Under the pieces are notes generated by a model that ran no database searches, had not been told where the DNA came from, and saw only the letters and a list, made by a program, of their open reading frames with translations. Source: Aquificaceae bacterium (GTDB lineage: Bacteria; Aquificota; Aquificia; Aquificales; Aquificaceae). From it: a DNA stretch of 46,445 nucleotides. Below are positions 6,511 to 15,228 of this stretch, in pieces. The stretch spans positions 1 to 46,445 of the forward strand of contig JALWEG010000019.1 in NCBI GenBank assembly GCA_027014155.1. The letters run 5' to 3'. Each line of letters begins with the position of its first letter. The first letter of the stretch is position 1. The position numbers were made by a program, and so were the translations under genes.

Positions 6511-8183
6511 TAGCCGTCAGTGCGGTAGTGGGAATAATCATCGGAGGCCTGGTGAGTTTCTTGGTTTTAAAAGGTAAGAAGCCTGAGCCGGAAGTTAAGG
6601 TAGTGGAAAAGGTAGTGGAGAGGGGCATACCTCAAGAGGAGATAGACAGGATAAAGGAGGAGGCCAGACAGGAGGCGAGAGTTATCTTAGAGCAGGCTCG
6701 CAAAGAGGCGGAGGAGATTCGCCAGCGTGTCAGGAAGGAGTACGAGGAGAAGTACGAGAGGGAGCTGGAGAGGCTCAGGGGAGAGTTTGAGGACAGAAAG
6801 AGGGAGATAGAGGAGAAGAGAAGAGAGCTAAAGGAGCTGGAGAGCGGTCTTCTGCAAAAGGAGAGGCAGCTGGATAGAAAGTGGGAGGTCTTTGAGAGAC
6901 GGGAGGAGGAAATCTACAAGAGGGAGAAGGAGGTAAGGGAGTTAGAGAGGCAGGTGGAGCTTAAAGAGATGGAGATCCTTGATAGGGAGAAGAGGCTTAA
7001 GGAGCAGGAAGAGGAGATACAGAAGCTAAAAGAAAAGGAGCTCTTAGAGCTTCAGAGGATAGCTTCCTTGACCATGGAGGAGGCCAGAGAGGAAATCCTG
7101 AGAAAGGTGGAGGAGGAGACCAGACTGGAAGCCATAAAGCTCATGAAGAGCATAGAAGAGGAGGCCATGAAGAAGGCGGACAGAGAGGCCAAGAGGATTA
7201 TCCTTACCTCGGTGCAGCGCCTCTCTCCCCAGATAGCCATAAACTACACCACCACCACGGTGGAACTGCCGAGCAACGAGTTCAAGGGCAGGATAATAGG
7301 AAGGGAAGGCAGAAATATAAGAACCTTTGAGCTTTTAACGGGAGTTGACCTCATAATAGACGACACCCCCGACGTGGTGACCCTATCCTCCTTTGACCCC
7401 ATGCGTCGTGAGATAGCCAAGGAGGCGTTGGAGAGGCTGATTCAAGACGGAAGGATACACCCGGCGAGGATAGAGGAGGTGGTTGACGAGGTTAAGAAGG
7501 ACTTGGACGATAAGATACGCAAGATGGGCGAGGAGGTCGCCTTTGAGCTGGAGCTTCACGATATAGACCCCAGGCTCTACTACTACATAGGCAAGCTCTA
7601 CTTCAGAACCAGCTACTCGCAGAACGTTCTGCTCCACTCCAAAGAGGTGGCTCACATAGCCGGCCTCATGGCGGAGGAACTCGGGCTTGATGCGAAGCTG
7701 GCGCGCAGAGCCGGACTTCTCCACGACATAGGTAAGGCCATATCCCACGAGGTAGGCGGCTCACATACAGACATAGGCGTGGAGCTGTGCAGGAGATACG
7801 GAGAGCCTGACGCCGTGATAAATGCGATAAAGGCTCACCACGAAGAGGAACCCGTAAGGTATCCCGAGGTGGCCTTGGTGTGTGCGGCGGACGCTCTGTC
7901 GGCCGCAAGGCCGGGAGCCAGAAGGGAGACCCTTGAGGCTTACCTAAAGAGACTTGAGAAGATAGAGCAGATAGTTAAGTCCTTTGAAGGTGTGGCCAAC
8001 GCCTACGCCGTTCAGGCGGGAAGAGAGGTAAGGATAATAGTCAACCCGGACCAGGTTAGCGACGAGGATGCCTACGTGCTTTCCAAGGAGATAGCCAAGA
8101 AGATAGAGGAAGAGATGGAGTATCCCGGACAGATAAAGGTGGTGGTTATAAGGGAGTTAAGGAGCGTTGAGTATGCGAAGTGA
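6498..8183 (+). CDS. rny: Ribonuclease Y
   Basis: A 561-residue membrane-anchored endoribonuclease that initiates mRNA decay. Seen: one N-terminal membrane segment (~2-24), a long charged coiled coil (~40-230), a KH RNA-binding domain (~258-320; GRIIGREGRNIRTFE) and an HD hydrolase domain (~370-470; HSKEVAHIAG, LLHDIGKA, AHHEEE), then the conserved C-terminal domain ending VIRELRSVEYAK. Length and order are standard. ATG 6498 follows GGAGG by 6 nt. It is probably co-transcribed with fthC through the overlap. Confidence 0.96.
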   Translation: MEVLIAVSAVVGIIIGGLVSFLVLKGKKPEPEVKVVEKVVERGIPQEEIDRIKEEARQEARVILEQARKEAEEIRQRVRKEYEEKYERELERLRGEFEDRKREIEEKRRELKELESGLLQKERQLDRKWEVFERREEEIYKREKEVRELERQVELKEMEILDREKRLKEQEEEIQKLKEKELLELQRIASLTMEEAREEILRKVEEETRLEAIKLMKSIEEEAMKKADREAKRIILTSVQRLSPQIAINYTTTTVELPSNEFKGRIIGREGRNIRTFELLTGVDLIIDDTPDVVTLSSFDPMRREIAKEALERLIQDGRIHPARIEEVVDEVKKDLDDKIRKMGEEVAFELELHDIDPRLYYYIGKLYFRTSYSQNVLLHSKEVAHIAGLMAEELGLDAKLARRAGLLHDIGKAISHEVGGSHTDIGVELCRRYGEPDAVINAIKAHHEEEPVRYPEVALVCAADALSAARPGARRETLEAYLKRLEKIEQIVKSFEGVANAYAVQAGREVRIIVNPDQVSDEDAYVLSKEIAKKIEEEMEYPGQIKVVVIRELRSVEYAK

Positions 8184-8241
8184 GGTAGTCCCCCGAAGGC
8201 TACCCCTTCCCTTAACTTCCGCTTTCCTTTTTGGATTATTG

Positions 8242-8247
8242 TAATAT
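8242..8247 (+). promoter_or_regulatory. Putative -10 box upstream of the metal efflux operon
   Basis: TAATAT lies 15 nt before the ATG at 8263, in the AT-rich gap after rny. No Shine-Dalgarno precedes that ATG, so the leader would be only about 8 nt. Confidence 0.4.
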
Positions 8248-8262
8248 CATTATTTCTTAGTA

Positions 8263-8607
8263 ATGAGGTTGATAGTCCTTTTGGCAGTTCTCTTGGGCTT
8301 CACGCTCAACTCCTTTGCCGGAGTTTCCGATTACGTGGTGTGTATCCACACCGGCGGCAAGGGGCACATACACGTAGAGAAGCTTGACCTCAAGGACGTA
8401 TCCGAGGAGGAACTCCACATAAAGCTCTTCGGAGACAAGTTCGTAAAGCTGAGCTTAGAGAAGGACGTAAACCTGCTATCGGTAGGCCTTAGCGATATTA
8501 AGCCGGTTTACGGCAAGTATCTCAAGGACTACTCCCACCGTCCCGTTAGGGAGTCCCTAAAACCACCATTAATAACCCTAATAAACTCCGTCAAGCTCAT
8601 CATTTGA
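8263..8607 (+). CDS. Small secreted protein of unknown function, upstream of metal efflux genes
   Basis: A 114-residue protein. An N-terminal signal peptide is clear (MRLIVLLAVLLGFTLNSFAG, cleavage likely after SFA). The mature part starts GVSDYVVCIHTGG and has a single Cys plus His residues in CIHTGGKGHIHVEK, which could hold a metal; that is inference. I do not recognise the family. It is the first gene of the czcCBA-like operon, separated from czcC by 59 nt that contain an inverted repeat, so a periplasmic role in metal handling is plausible. The ATG has no Shine-Dalgarno; see the -10 box at 8242. Confidence 0.75.
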   Translation: MRLIVLLAVLLGFTLNSFAGVSDYVVCIHTGGKGHIHVEKLDLKDVSEEELHIKLFGDKFVKLSLEKDVNLLSVGLSDIKPVYGKYLKDYSHRPVRESLKPPLITLINSVKLII

Positions 8608-8611
8608 TACC

Positions 8612-8638
8612 TTTCTCCATCGTTTAAGGACGGAGAAA
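8612..8638 (+). promoter_or_regulatory. Intergenic hairpin before czcC
   Basis: TTTCTCC (8612-8618) pairs with GGAGAAA (8632-8638), a 7-bp stem with a 13-nt loop. It has no U-tract, so it is more likely an mRNA processing or stability element than a terminator. Confidence 0.35.
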
Positions 8639-8666
8639 TCCCTTCAATCCCGTAGGAGGTAAAGGT

Positions 8667-9848
8667 ATGTTTTTAGTTTTGGTATTTCTAAGTTTGTCGG
8701 CGCTCGGCTTCGGGATAGAGGTGGAACGGGCACTTGAGCTTGCCTTGGAGAAGAACCTGAGAATCAAGGCGATGGAGAGAGAGGCCAAAGTCTTTGATGG
8801 AATGCGCAAAAGCGCCTTGGCCTTCGGGAACCCGGAGCTTACCTTTGAGAGCGGATTTCTGACCACCTCCAAGGGCGGAGGTCCGAGGGAGAGGTTCCTG
8901 AACCTGCTGGAGCTGAGGCAACCCATACCCCTCTGGGGAGTGCGCCAGAAGAGCGCAGGAGTGGTAGAAGAGCAGAGAGAGGCCTTTCTACAGAGCCTTG
9001 AGGTGGCCAAGAGGCAGCTTATAGGGGACACCTACAGGAAGTTCTACGAGGCTCTGTACAGAAAGGAGGTTCTCCGTATATGGCAGGAGGCTCTAAAGAC
9101 CGCTTCCCAGCTTCAGGAGTTCATAGAGAAGTCCTACCAGATGGGAGAGACTACCCAGCTGGAGGTGTTCAGGATAAGGAGGGAGAAGGGATTAATCGGT
9201 GTAAAGGTTAAGGTGGCCAAGGCCGATTACGAGAGCTCCCTGAAGGAGCTTTCCACCCTCTTGAACACGGAGGTCAATGACGTAGAGGGAAGCCTTGAGG
9301 AGGTAAGGAGGCTATACGATGTAAACATAGACCTGCTACCGCAGGTGGCTTCTATAAAAAAGGAAATTAAGAGCCTTGAGAGACGGATAGAGCTGGAAAA
9401 GGCGTTGGCCAAGCCTACCCTGAGCACGGGCGTGATACTGGAGGACTCGGAGGCGGGCTACTACGGCCTGAGGGCAACCTTGAGTGCCGAGATACCCGTC
9501 TTTTACAGGAGACAGGGGGAGATTCTCCAGAGCCTTTACAGGAAGCAGGCCTTGGCAAAGGAGCTTGAAGCTCTCAAGCTTGAGATAAAGAACAGGCTCA
9601 GCTCCGTGAGGCTCAGATACGAGACCCTAATCAAGGAGCTGGGCAGGTTTGACCGGGAGTTGCTCCCGAACTCGGAGAGGGAGCTTGAGCTTGGACTCAA
9701 GAGCTACCGCTTGAGGGCCATAACCCTCTTAGAGCTTTCGGACATAAGGAACAGATATTACGAGCTTCTGATAAGCAGGGCGGAGCTTCTTAGGGAAATC
9801 CACAGAACCTATGCGGAGTTCATCTCCTTAGGAGGTTGGAAGAGATGA
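8667..9848 (+). CDS. czcC: TolC-family outer membrane efflux protein (CzcC/CusC type)
   Basis: A 393-residue outer-membrane channel of a tripartite RND metal exporter. An N-terminal signal peptide (MFLVLVFLSLSALGFG) is followed by two outer-membrane-efflux repeats rich in long amphipathic helices (~20-200 and ~215-390). Residues such as GNPELTFESG and LRQPIPLWG are typical of the CzcC branch. AGGAGG lies 7 nt before the ATG. The stop overlaps the czcB start in an ATGA arrangement. Which metal is exported cannot be read from this subunit. Confidence 0.88.
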   Translation: MFLVLVFLSLSALGFGIEVERALELALEKNLRIKAMEREAKVFDGMRKSALAFGNPELTFESGFLTTSKGGGPRERFLNLLELRQPIPLWGVRQKSAGVVEEQREAFLQSLEVAKRQLIGDTYRKFYEALYRKEVLRIWQEALKTASQLQEFIEKSYQMGETTQLEVFRIRREKGLIGVKVKVAKADYESSLKELSTLLNTEVNDVEGSLEEVRRLYDVNIDLLPQVASIKKEIKSLERRIELEKALAKPTLSTGVILEDSEAGYYGLRATLSAEIPVFYRRQGEILQSLYRKQALAKELEALKLEIKNRLSSVRLRYETLIKELGRFDRELLPNSERELELGLKSYRLRAITLLELSDIRNRYYELLISRAELLREIHRTYAEFISLGGWKR

Positions 9849-10942
9849 GAAAGTTTATCTTGACAGGTTTAGCCTTTAGTCTGATAGCCTTCGCCGGAGA
9901 AGGCCACGAGCACGGACACGGGGAGGAGCACAAAGAAAAGATACACCTTTCCAAGGAACAGGCGAAAGCTTTGGGAATTGAGCTTTACGAGGTCAAGCGG
10001 GAGCCCACCGGGAAAATCCTGAAACTCCCGGCGGAGGTCAGAGAGAACCCCCTCACCAGCTACGCGGTCTATAGTCCCCTTGAGGGCATAATCAGAAAGC
10101 TCTACGTGAAGGAGGGCGACAGAGTCAAAAGGGGAACTCCCGTGGCGGAGATATACTCCCCTGAGCTGGCGAACCTGATAGGCGAGCTGAAGATGGCCAA
10201 GGTTAAGATGGAAAGTTCCAAAAAGGTTTACGAGAGGGACGCACAGCTCTACAGGGAAAAGGTCATAGACTACACCAGATACTACACCTCTATGCTTGAG
10301 TACGAGAGGGCGAAAGGTGAGTACGAGGCTCTGAAGTCCAAGCTGGAGAGCTACGGAGAGGTTAAAGGTTATCATCTGGTTCTCAGGTCTCCCGGTGACG
10401 GATACGTGGTTTCCCAGAAGGTATTTCTCGGGGAGAGCGTAGGCCTTGATAGGGAACTCTTTGAGATACACTCCCACGATACTGTGTGGATTTACGGCTG
10501 GGCGGACGAGGACTCGGCACGCCACGTAAGAGAAGGCTCCCCGGCTACTGTAAAGCTCAAGGGTGCCAACCTGCCTTGCAGGATAGACTTCGTGGGACAC
10601 GAGGTAGACGTAAAGACGAGGAGAGTTAAGGTCAGGTGTATAACGCAGAATAGGGGACACGCTCTAAAGCCGGGCATGTTCGTAAGCCTTGAGGTAAAAA
10701 CGGGCGGAAGGAAGGCGATACTGATTCCCAAATCCGCGGTTCAGGATATAGAGGGCAAGAAGGTCGCCTTCGTATGGGAGGAGGACGGATTCAAGGCACG
10801 CGAGCTTCATCTGGGCGGTGAGATAGACGGCTATTACGTAGTGGAAGAAGGCCTGAAAGAAGGTGAAAAGGTGGCTGTCAGCGGAACTGTGTTCCTAAAG
10901 ACCAAGCTAACGGGAGTTGAGGAGGGTGGACATGCTCACTGA
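9845..10942 (+). CDS. czcB: RND efflux periplasmic adaptor (CzcB/CusB type)
   Basis: A 365-residue membrane-fusion protein linking the inner-membrane pump to the outer-membrane channel. Seen: signal peptide, then a His-rich stretch (EGHEHGHGEEH, ~19-29), a lipoyl-like half (SPLEGIIRKLYVKEGDRV), a helical hairpin (~115-175), the second lipoyl half (LRSPGDGYVVSQKVFLGE) and a beta-barrel domain; the C-terminus ends GGHAH. The His clusters suggest binding of Zn, Co, Ni, Cu or similar. ATG 9845 is preferred over TTG 9836 because AGGAGG (9830-9835) is 9 nt upstream and it gives ATGA coupling with czcC. Confidence 0.9.
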   Translation: MRKFILTGLAFSLIAFAGEGHEHGHGEEHKEKIHLSKEQAKALGIELYEVKREPTGKILKLPAEVRENPLTSYAVYSPLEGIIRKLYVKEGDRVKRGTPVAEIYSPELANLIGELKMAKVKMESSKKVYERDAQLYREKVIDYTRYYTSMLEYERAKGEYEALKSKLESYGEVKGYHLVLRSPGDGYVVSQKVFLGESVGLDRELFEIHSHDTVWIYGWADEDSARHVREGSPATVKLKGANLPCRIDFVGHEVDVKTRRVKVRCITQNRGHALKPGMFVSLEVKTGGRKAILIPKSAVQDIEGKKVAFVWEEDGFKARELHLGGEIDGYYVVEEGLKEGEKVAVSGTVFLKTKLTGVEEGGHAH

Positions 10943-11161
10943 TTGGAAGGCTTGGTTTCCTTCTTATCAAGGTAGTAGGCAACTGCACCGAGTATCAGGT
11001 AGGCAACGAAGAGGATTACTCCACCCGACAGCACCATCCAGATCAGGAAATCCCAGCTTTCTCTATTCTCCATATAGATATAGTATAGAGCCGATATTAC
11101 CAACGCCGAGATTACGAAAGGTCTCCCCAAAGAATTTGCTCAGCTTCTTTAGCTTTTTCAC
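10936..11161 (-). pseudogene. Small two-helix membrane protein, frameshifted by one base
   Basis: On the minus strand, GTG 11161 opens VKKLKKLSKFFG, and the frame breaks at the four-G run (CCCC on plus, 11125-11128). Removing one G joins it to RPFVISALVISALYYIY, then a second membrane segment (FLIWMVLSGGVILFVAYLIL) and a basic tail ending KKETKPSNQ: ~75 residues, two transmembrane helices. The unbroken part alone would start at TTG 11130. TAAAAT (11173-11168) ends 6 nt before the GTG, the leaderless pattern of this genome. The gene fills an otherwise empty 244-bp gap between czcB and czcA on the opposite strand. The break may be a true mutation, programmed slippage or a sequencing error. Function is unknown. 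Confidence 0.5.
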
Positions 11162-11186
11162 ACTTTCATTTTATCGGAGGTAAAAG

Positions 11187-14100
11187 ATGTTCAGGGCGAT
11201 ACTGAAGTTTAGAATCTTGGTTCTGATAGCCCTCGTGGGCACCATAATATACGGAGCCTACAGCTTTAAGAAGCTCCAGATAGACGCGTTCCCAGACCCG
11301 ACACCCGTTCAGGTGAACATATACACGGAGGCTCCCGGACTCTCCGCCGAGGAGGTGGAGATCCTCATAACCATACCCGTTGAGTCGGTGATGAACGGAC
11401 TCAAAGACGTCATACTCGTGCGTAGCGTCTCTCTGCCGGCTCTCTCTTACGTTTCCGTCTATTTCAAGGACGGGACGGACATCTACTTCGCCAGAAGGCT
11501 GGTTATGGAAAAGCTCCCTGACGCAAGGGAGAAGGTTCCAGAGGGCTTTAACCCCGTCATGGGTCCCAACGCCACGGGTCTCGGAAACGCCCTTCTGTAC
11601 GTGATACACGACGAGAAGGGCAGATACACCAACGCCGAGCTAAAGTCCATATTCCAGCAGTGGGTCGCCCGTCCCCTGATAATGAGCGTGGGCGGTGTGG
11701 AGGAGATAGTCCAGTTCGGTCCCGAGCTCGCCTACGTGATAGTCCCCAACCCTGACAAGTTCTTAGCATACGGAATAACCCTTGAGGAGCTCTTAGAAGC
11801 CCTTGAGAGGAACAACCTTCTGGTAGGAGGAGGTTTTTTCCAGTCCGCGGAGGGAGACCTCGTGGTCAGAGGCTTGGGAAGGGTGTATTCGGAGGAAGAC
11901 CTGCTGAGAATCCCCATAAAGGTGGACGAAGAGAAGGGTGTCAGCGTATATCTCAGAGACGTGGCAAGAGTGGTAAAGGGTGAGGTGCCCAACAGAAGAG
12001 GCGCTTTCACCATGAACGGGAAAGAGGTTCAAGGAAACATAGTGGTAAAGAGGATATACGAGAACACCAAGGAGGTGGTGGACAAGGTAAAGAACAAACT
12101 AAAGGAGATACAGAAGATACTCCCCGAGGGTGTGAAGATAGAACACCTCTACGACCAAGCCTACCTGACCGAGAAGGCGGTATCCACCATACAGAAGGCT
12201 CTTTTCAGCGGTATGCTCCTGGTCGCCTTCGTGACAGCCTTTTTGATGGGCAACTTCAGAGCGTCGCTGATAGTCATATCTTCCCTGCCCCTCACACTCC
12301 TTATAGCCTTCATAGTTATGAAAGAAACGGGCATGAGCGGGAACCTCATGACCCTCGGAGGTCTCGCCATAGGTATCGGAATGTTCGTGGACTCCTCGGT
12401 GGTCATAGTGGAGAACATCTACAGACACCTGACGGAGAAAAAGGGTGGACTCAAGTTCTCGGTGGTCTTGGACTCGGTCAAGGAGGTTTGGAGACCCGTT
12501 CTCTTTGCGGTTCTCATAATCGTGATAGTCTTCTCCCCCATATTCGTCTTTGAGTCTATAGAAGGCAAATACTTCAAACCTCTCGCATTGACGCTGATAA
12601 TAGCGCTTTTGGGTTCACTTCTTATAGCCTTCACCTTCATACCGGTTCTGAGCTACTACTTCCTCAGCCCCGGCAAGGAGACCTACAGCAAGTTAATGAG
12701 CAAGATACACAGCGTTTACGACAGAGTCCTTGATGCCACCTTCAAGGTCAGGATTCCCCTCTTCTTGGGTGTTTTCGTCTCCTTTATCCTGAGCCTCTTT
12801 CTGCTCACACGCATAGGGACGGAGTTTGCTCCAGAGCTGGAGGAAGGTGCGGTGATAGTGAAGGCTTTCATGGACCCCAACGTCTCTCTGGAGGAGGGCA
12901 AGAGGGTTGCCATGGCGATGGAGAAGGAAGCTCTAAAGTTCCCCGAGGTCATAAGGACTTACTCCACCATAGGAAGAGCGGAGAAGGGCGAAGCTGCGGA
13001 CGTTAACTACATAGAGACCTGGATAATCCTAAAGCCCCAGAGCGAGTGGGAGAGCTTCAAAACAAGAGAGGAGTTCAACCAGATACTCAGAGAGCGCCTT
13101 GAGTGGCTACCAGCTTCCATAGGCTTCACCCAGCCAATAAAGATGAGGATAGACGAGCTTCTCTCGGGCGTCAGAGCGGACATAGCCATAAAGATATTCG
13201 GTCAGGACCCGGAGCTTCTTAACCAGCTGGCGGACAGGGTCAAGGAGATAGCCGAAGGCGTTCCCGGAGCGGTGGATGTCCAGAAGGAGATACAGGCGGG
13301 AAGGCTTCAGCTAAGGGTCTATCCCAAGTGGGAGACCTTGGAGAGGTACGGAATAACCGTTGAGGAAGTCCTTAATGTCATTAAATACGCCCTCGGCGGA
13401 GCCCAGATGGGCGTCCTACAACAAGATACCTTCCTCTTCCCCATAGTCATGACCCTGCCCGATGAGTTCAGAGGAGAGATAAGCAGGCTGCGGAGCATTC
13501 CCCTCTTTGAAAGGGACGGCAAACTACTGACCTTCGGCGATGTGGCGGAGATAAAGGTGGAACCCGGACTCTTCGTGATAAGGAGAGAGAACAACATAAG
13601 GTTCGCTCTCGTGATGCTGAACGTGGAAGGAAGGGATATAGGAAGCTTTGTGGAGGAGCTTAGGAGTAGGGTGGAGAGGGAGATAAAGATGCCCAAGGGA
13701 TACTTCATAACCTACGGAGGTCAGTTTGAGAATCAACAGAGAGCTATGAAGAGGCTCTCGGTGGCGGTTCCAGTGTCCATATTCCTCATTTTCATAATGC
13801 TCTATCTGAACTTCAACTCCATAAGGGACGCCCTCGTGGTGATGCTGAACGTCCCCTTTGCGGTGATAGGTGGGATTATCGCCCTATACATCTCGGGCTT
13901 TAACCTCTCCGTGCCTTCAGCCATAGGCTTTATAGCCATATTCGGTATAGCTACCCTCAACGGCGTGGTGCTTGTGACCTACATAAGACAGCTCCTTGAA
14001 GAGGGACTTGACATAAGGGAAGCGGTTAAAAGAGCCTCAATCCTCAGGATAAGACCAATTCTGATAACCGCCATAACTACCTTCATGGGACTTATACCTC

Positions 14101-14246
14101 TGCTGGTGATAAGCGACATAGGTTCCGAAGTCCAAAAACCCCTCGCCACCGTCGTCATAGGCGGAATCTTCACCTCAACCCTGCTGACTTTGGTAATCCT
14201 GCCAGCGGTTTATGAGAGTGTGCACAGGAGGTTTAGGAGTGGATAA
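11187..14246 (+). CDS. czcA: Heavy-metal RND efflux pump (CzcA/CusA family)
   Basis: A 1019-residue inner-membrane proton-driven exporter of divalent or monovalent metal ions. Seen: TM1 (~8-28), a large periplasmic porter domain (PDPTPVQVNIYTEAPGLSAE), TM2-6 with the family motif FVDSSVVIVEN (~405-415, where most HME pumps have VDGAVV or VDAAVV), the second periplasmic domain (RADIAIKIFGQDPELL) and TM7-12 ending VYESVHRRF. Length is normal. GGAGG precedes the ATG, but a minus-strand gene sits between it and czcB, so the operon has a 244-bp gap. The motif variant prevents assigning a metal. Confidence 0.93.
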   Translation: MFRAILKFRILVLIALVGTIIYGAYSFKKLQIDAFPDPTPVQVNIYTEAPGLSAEEVEILITIPVESVMNGLKDVILVRSVSLPALSYVSVYFKDGTDIYFARRLVMEKLPDAREKVPEGFNPVMGPNATGLGNALLYVIHDEKGRYTNAELKSIFQQWVARPLIMSVGGVEEIVQFGPELAYVIVPNPDKFLAYGITLEELLEALERNNLLVGGGFFQSAEGDLVVRGLGRVYSEEDLLRIPIKVDEEKGVSVYLRDVARVVKGEVPNRRGAFTMNGKEVQGNIVVKRIYENTKEVVDKVKNKLKEIQKILPEGVKIEHLYDQAYLTEKAVSTIQKALFSGMLLVAFVTAFLMGNFRASLIVISSLPLTLLIAFIVMKETGMSGNLMTLGGLAIGIGMFVDSSVVIVENIYRHLTEKKGGLKFSVVLDSVKEVWRPVLFAVLIIVIVFSPIFVFESIEGKYFKPLALTLIIALLGSLLIAFTFIPVLSYYFLSPGKETYSKLMSKIHSVYDRVLDATFKVRIPLFLGVFVSFILSLFLLTRIGTEFAPELEEGAVIVKAFMDPNVSLEEGKRVAMAMEKEALKFPEVIRTYSTIGRAEKGEAADVNYIETWIILKPQSEWESFKTREEFNQILRERLEWLPASIGFTQPIKMRIDELLSGVRADIAIKIFGQDPELLNQLADRVKEIAEGVPGAVDVQKEIQAGRLQLRVYPKWETLERYGITVEEVLNVIKYALGGAQMGVLQQDTFLFPIVMTLPDEFRGEISRLRSIPLFERDGKLLTFGDVAEIKVEPGLFVIRRENNIRFALVMLNVEGRDIGSFVEELRSRVEREIKMPKGYFITYGGQFENQQRAMKRLSVAVPVSIFLIFIMLYLNFNSIRDALVVMLNVPFAVIGGIIALYISGFNLSVPSAIGFIAIFGIATLNGVVLVTYIRQLLEEGLDIREAVKRASILRIRPILITAITTFMGLIPLLVISDIGSEVQKPLATVVIGGIFTSTLLTLVILPAVYESVHRRFRSG

Positions 14247-14250
14247 CGAC

Positions 14251-14475
14251 CTATTTCTTGGAGGAAGGCTCTCCCAGCGCCCTGTAAAGGAGCTGACGTA
14301 TCTCCCTTATATCGTCTTCAAGCTTGTCCAGTCTTCTATTGATGTCATCAAAGCGCCTGTTTACGTCGTCAAATCTTCTCTCAAGGGTATCTATCCTCTT
14401 GTTTATCAAGAACATGAATATACCCATAAATCCGGCCACGCCGAAGATTATCGTGATAACCTGTCCCCATTCCAT
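14251..14475 (-). CDS. Small membrane-anchored coiled-coil protein
   Basis: A 74-residue protein: an N-terminal membrane helix ([19 protein letters not shown]) followed by a heptad coiled coil with the repeated unit [24 protein letters not shown] 14475 is chosen because a TATATT box (14488-14483) ends 7 nt upstream; a longer in-frame extension to 14577 would be antisense to the divergent gene and has shadow-like composition. Proteins of this shape are common small hypotheticals. It converges with czcA, leaving 4 bp between the stops. Confidence 0.65.
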   Translation of the reverse strand: MEWGQVITIIFGVAGFMGIFMFLINKRIDTLERRFDDVNRRFDDINRRLDKLEDDIREIRQLLYRALGEPSSKK

Positions 14476-14482
14476 TACTTTC

Positions 14483-14490
14483 AATATACT
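14483..14490. promoter_or_regulatory. Overlapping divergent -10 boxes
   Basis: TATACT (14485-14490) reads right towards the ATG at 14510, which has a GGGAG Shine-Dalgarno. TATATT (14488-14483) reads left towards the ATG at 14475, 7 nt away and without a Shine-Dalgarno. The two boxes share four bases, so the two promoters should exclude one another. Confidence 0.5.
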
Positions 14491-14509
14491 ATCTTTTGGG
14501 AGAAAGCGC

Positions 14510-15151
14510 ATGGCTGAAGAAAAAGATAGATATGAAGAACACGAAGAGGAAGAGTTCGGAGAGCTTATAAAGTTCACCTTTGCGGGTTTTGCCGGTGGGC
14601 TGGGCCTGGGGTGGTTTCTGGACAGGTTGGGCTTTCAGCAGAACCCTATCGGTGAGTGGTTGGTTAGAACCCTTGCAGGTGAAGGAGAGAGCATACTTGA
14701 GGGGTTCTTCGCCGTAAAGAAACGGCTCTCGGGAGCCACATCTTCCCTCGCACAGGCTTACGGCTGGGGGAAGCTCATAGGTATGACCGTGCCTTGGTGG
14801 ATAGACCTCTTTAGCAGACTATTGGGAGTGAACGTTTATGGCTGGGAGGGCTTTTACATACCCTACTTCTACGCCATGAGCGACCAGCTGGGAGCCAACA
14901 TCTCGGGCTTTGTTTACATGTATCGTCAGGAAAAAAGTCTTGGCAGGGCGGCTAAGAGATACCTCAAAAATCCCGTCATGCTCACCAGCCTGCTAATTAT
15001 CCTCATAGTCCCCTTAGGTCTGCTTACCGCAAGGTTGCTGGGCTTTTCTCCGACAACGAACCTCTTTATAGCCCTTGAGACTATAGCCGCCAACCTATGC
15101 TGGCTGCCGCCTTTGGTGGGTATGCTGCTGGAAAGGAAAAAGGACGAATGA
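14510..15151 (+). CDS. Membrane protein of unknown function
   Basis: A 213-residue protein. The N-terminus is highly acidic ([19 protein letters not shown]), followed by probable membrane segments at ~23-42 ([18 protein letters not shown]), ~95-112, ~168-186 ([20 protein letters not shown]) and ~193-210. The tail is basic (ERKKDE). I do not recognise the family. The start is ATG 14510 with GGGAG upstream; longer versions run antisense into the divergent coiled-coil gene. It is followed by yebC after 77 bp containing a perfect palindrome. Confidence 0.75.
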   Translation: MAEEKDRYEEHEEEEFGELIKFTFAGFAGGLGLGWFLDRLGFQQNPIGEWLVRTLAGEGESILEGFFAVKKRLSGATSSLAQAYGWGKLIGMTVPWWIDLFSRLLGVNVYGWEGFYIPYFYAMSDQLGANISGFVYMYRQEKSLGRAAKRYLKNPVMLTSLLIILIVPLGLLTARLLGFSPTTNLFIALETIAANLCWLPPLVGMLLERKKDE

Positions 15152-15187
15152 AGCCGGCGAAGATTTGGTTGCTCCGGTAGGTTTGGG

Positions 15188-15205
15188 GTAAGATAATTAT
15201 CTTAC
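15188..15205. promoter_or_regulatory. 18-bp perfect palindrome upstream of yebC
   Basis: GTAAGATAA (15188-15196) is followed directly by its reverse complement TTATCTTAC (15197-15205). It overlaps -10-like TA-rich sequence and lies 23 nt before the GTG of yebC, so it is a good candidate operator for a dimeric regulator. Confidence 0.5.
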
Positions 15206-15228
15206 ATCGCCTTTTAGGAGGTTCCAAA

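Noticed and set aside
8184-8215. Terminator after rny (GTAGTCC...GGCTAC)
   Set aside because: The short bulged stem lacks a following U-tract; too weak to call.
10917-11183. Plus-strand frame of 88 codons after czcB
   Set aside because: It overlaps the end of czcB in another frame, has no Shine-Dalgarno, and its product is Arg/Pro/Ser-rich shadow sequence; the minus-strand membrane frame in the same place is far more protein-like.
14476-14577. N-terminal extension of the small coiled-coil gene
   Set aside because: The extra residues (Ser-rich) are antisense to the acidic N-terminus of the divergent gene, and a -10 box sits just before the internal ATG 14475.
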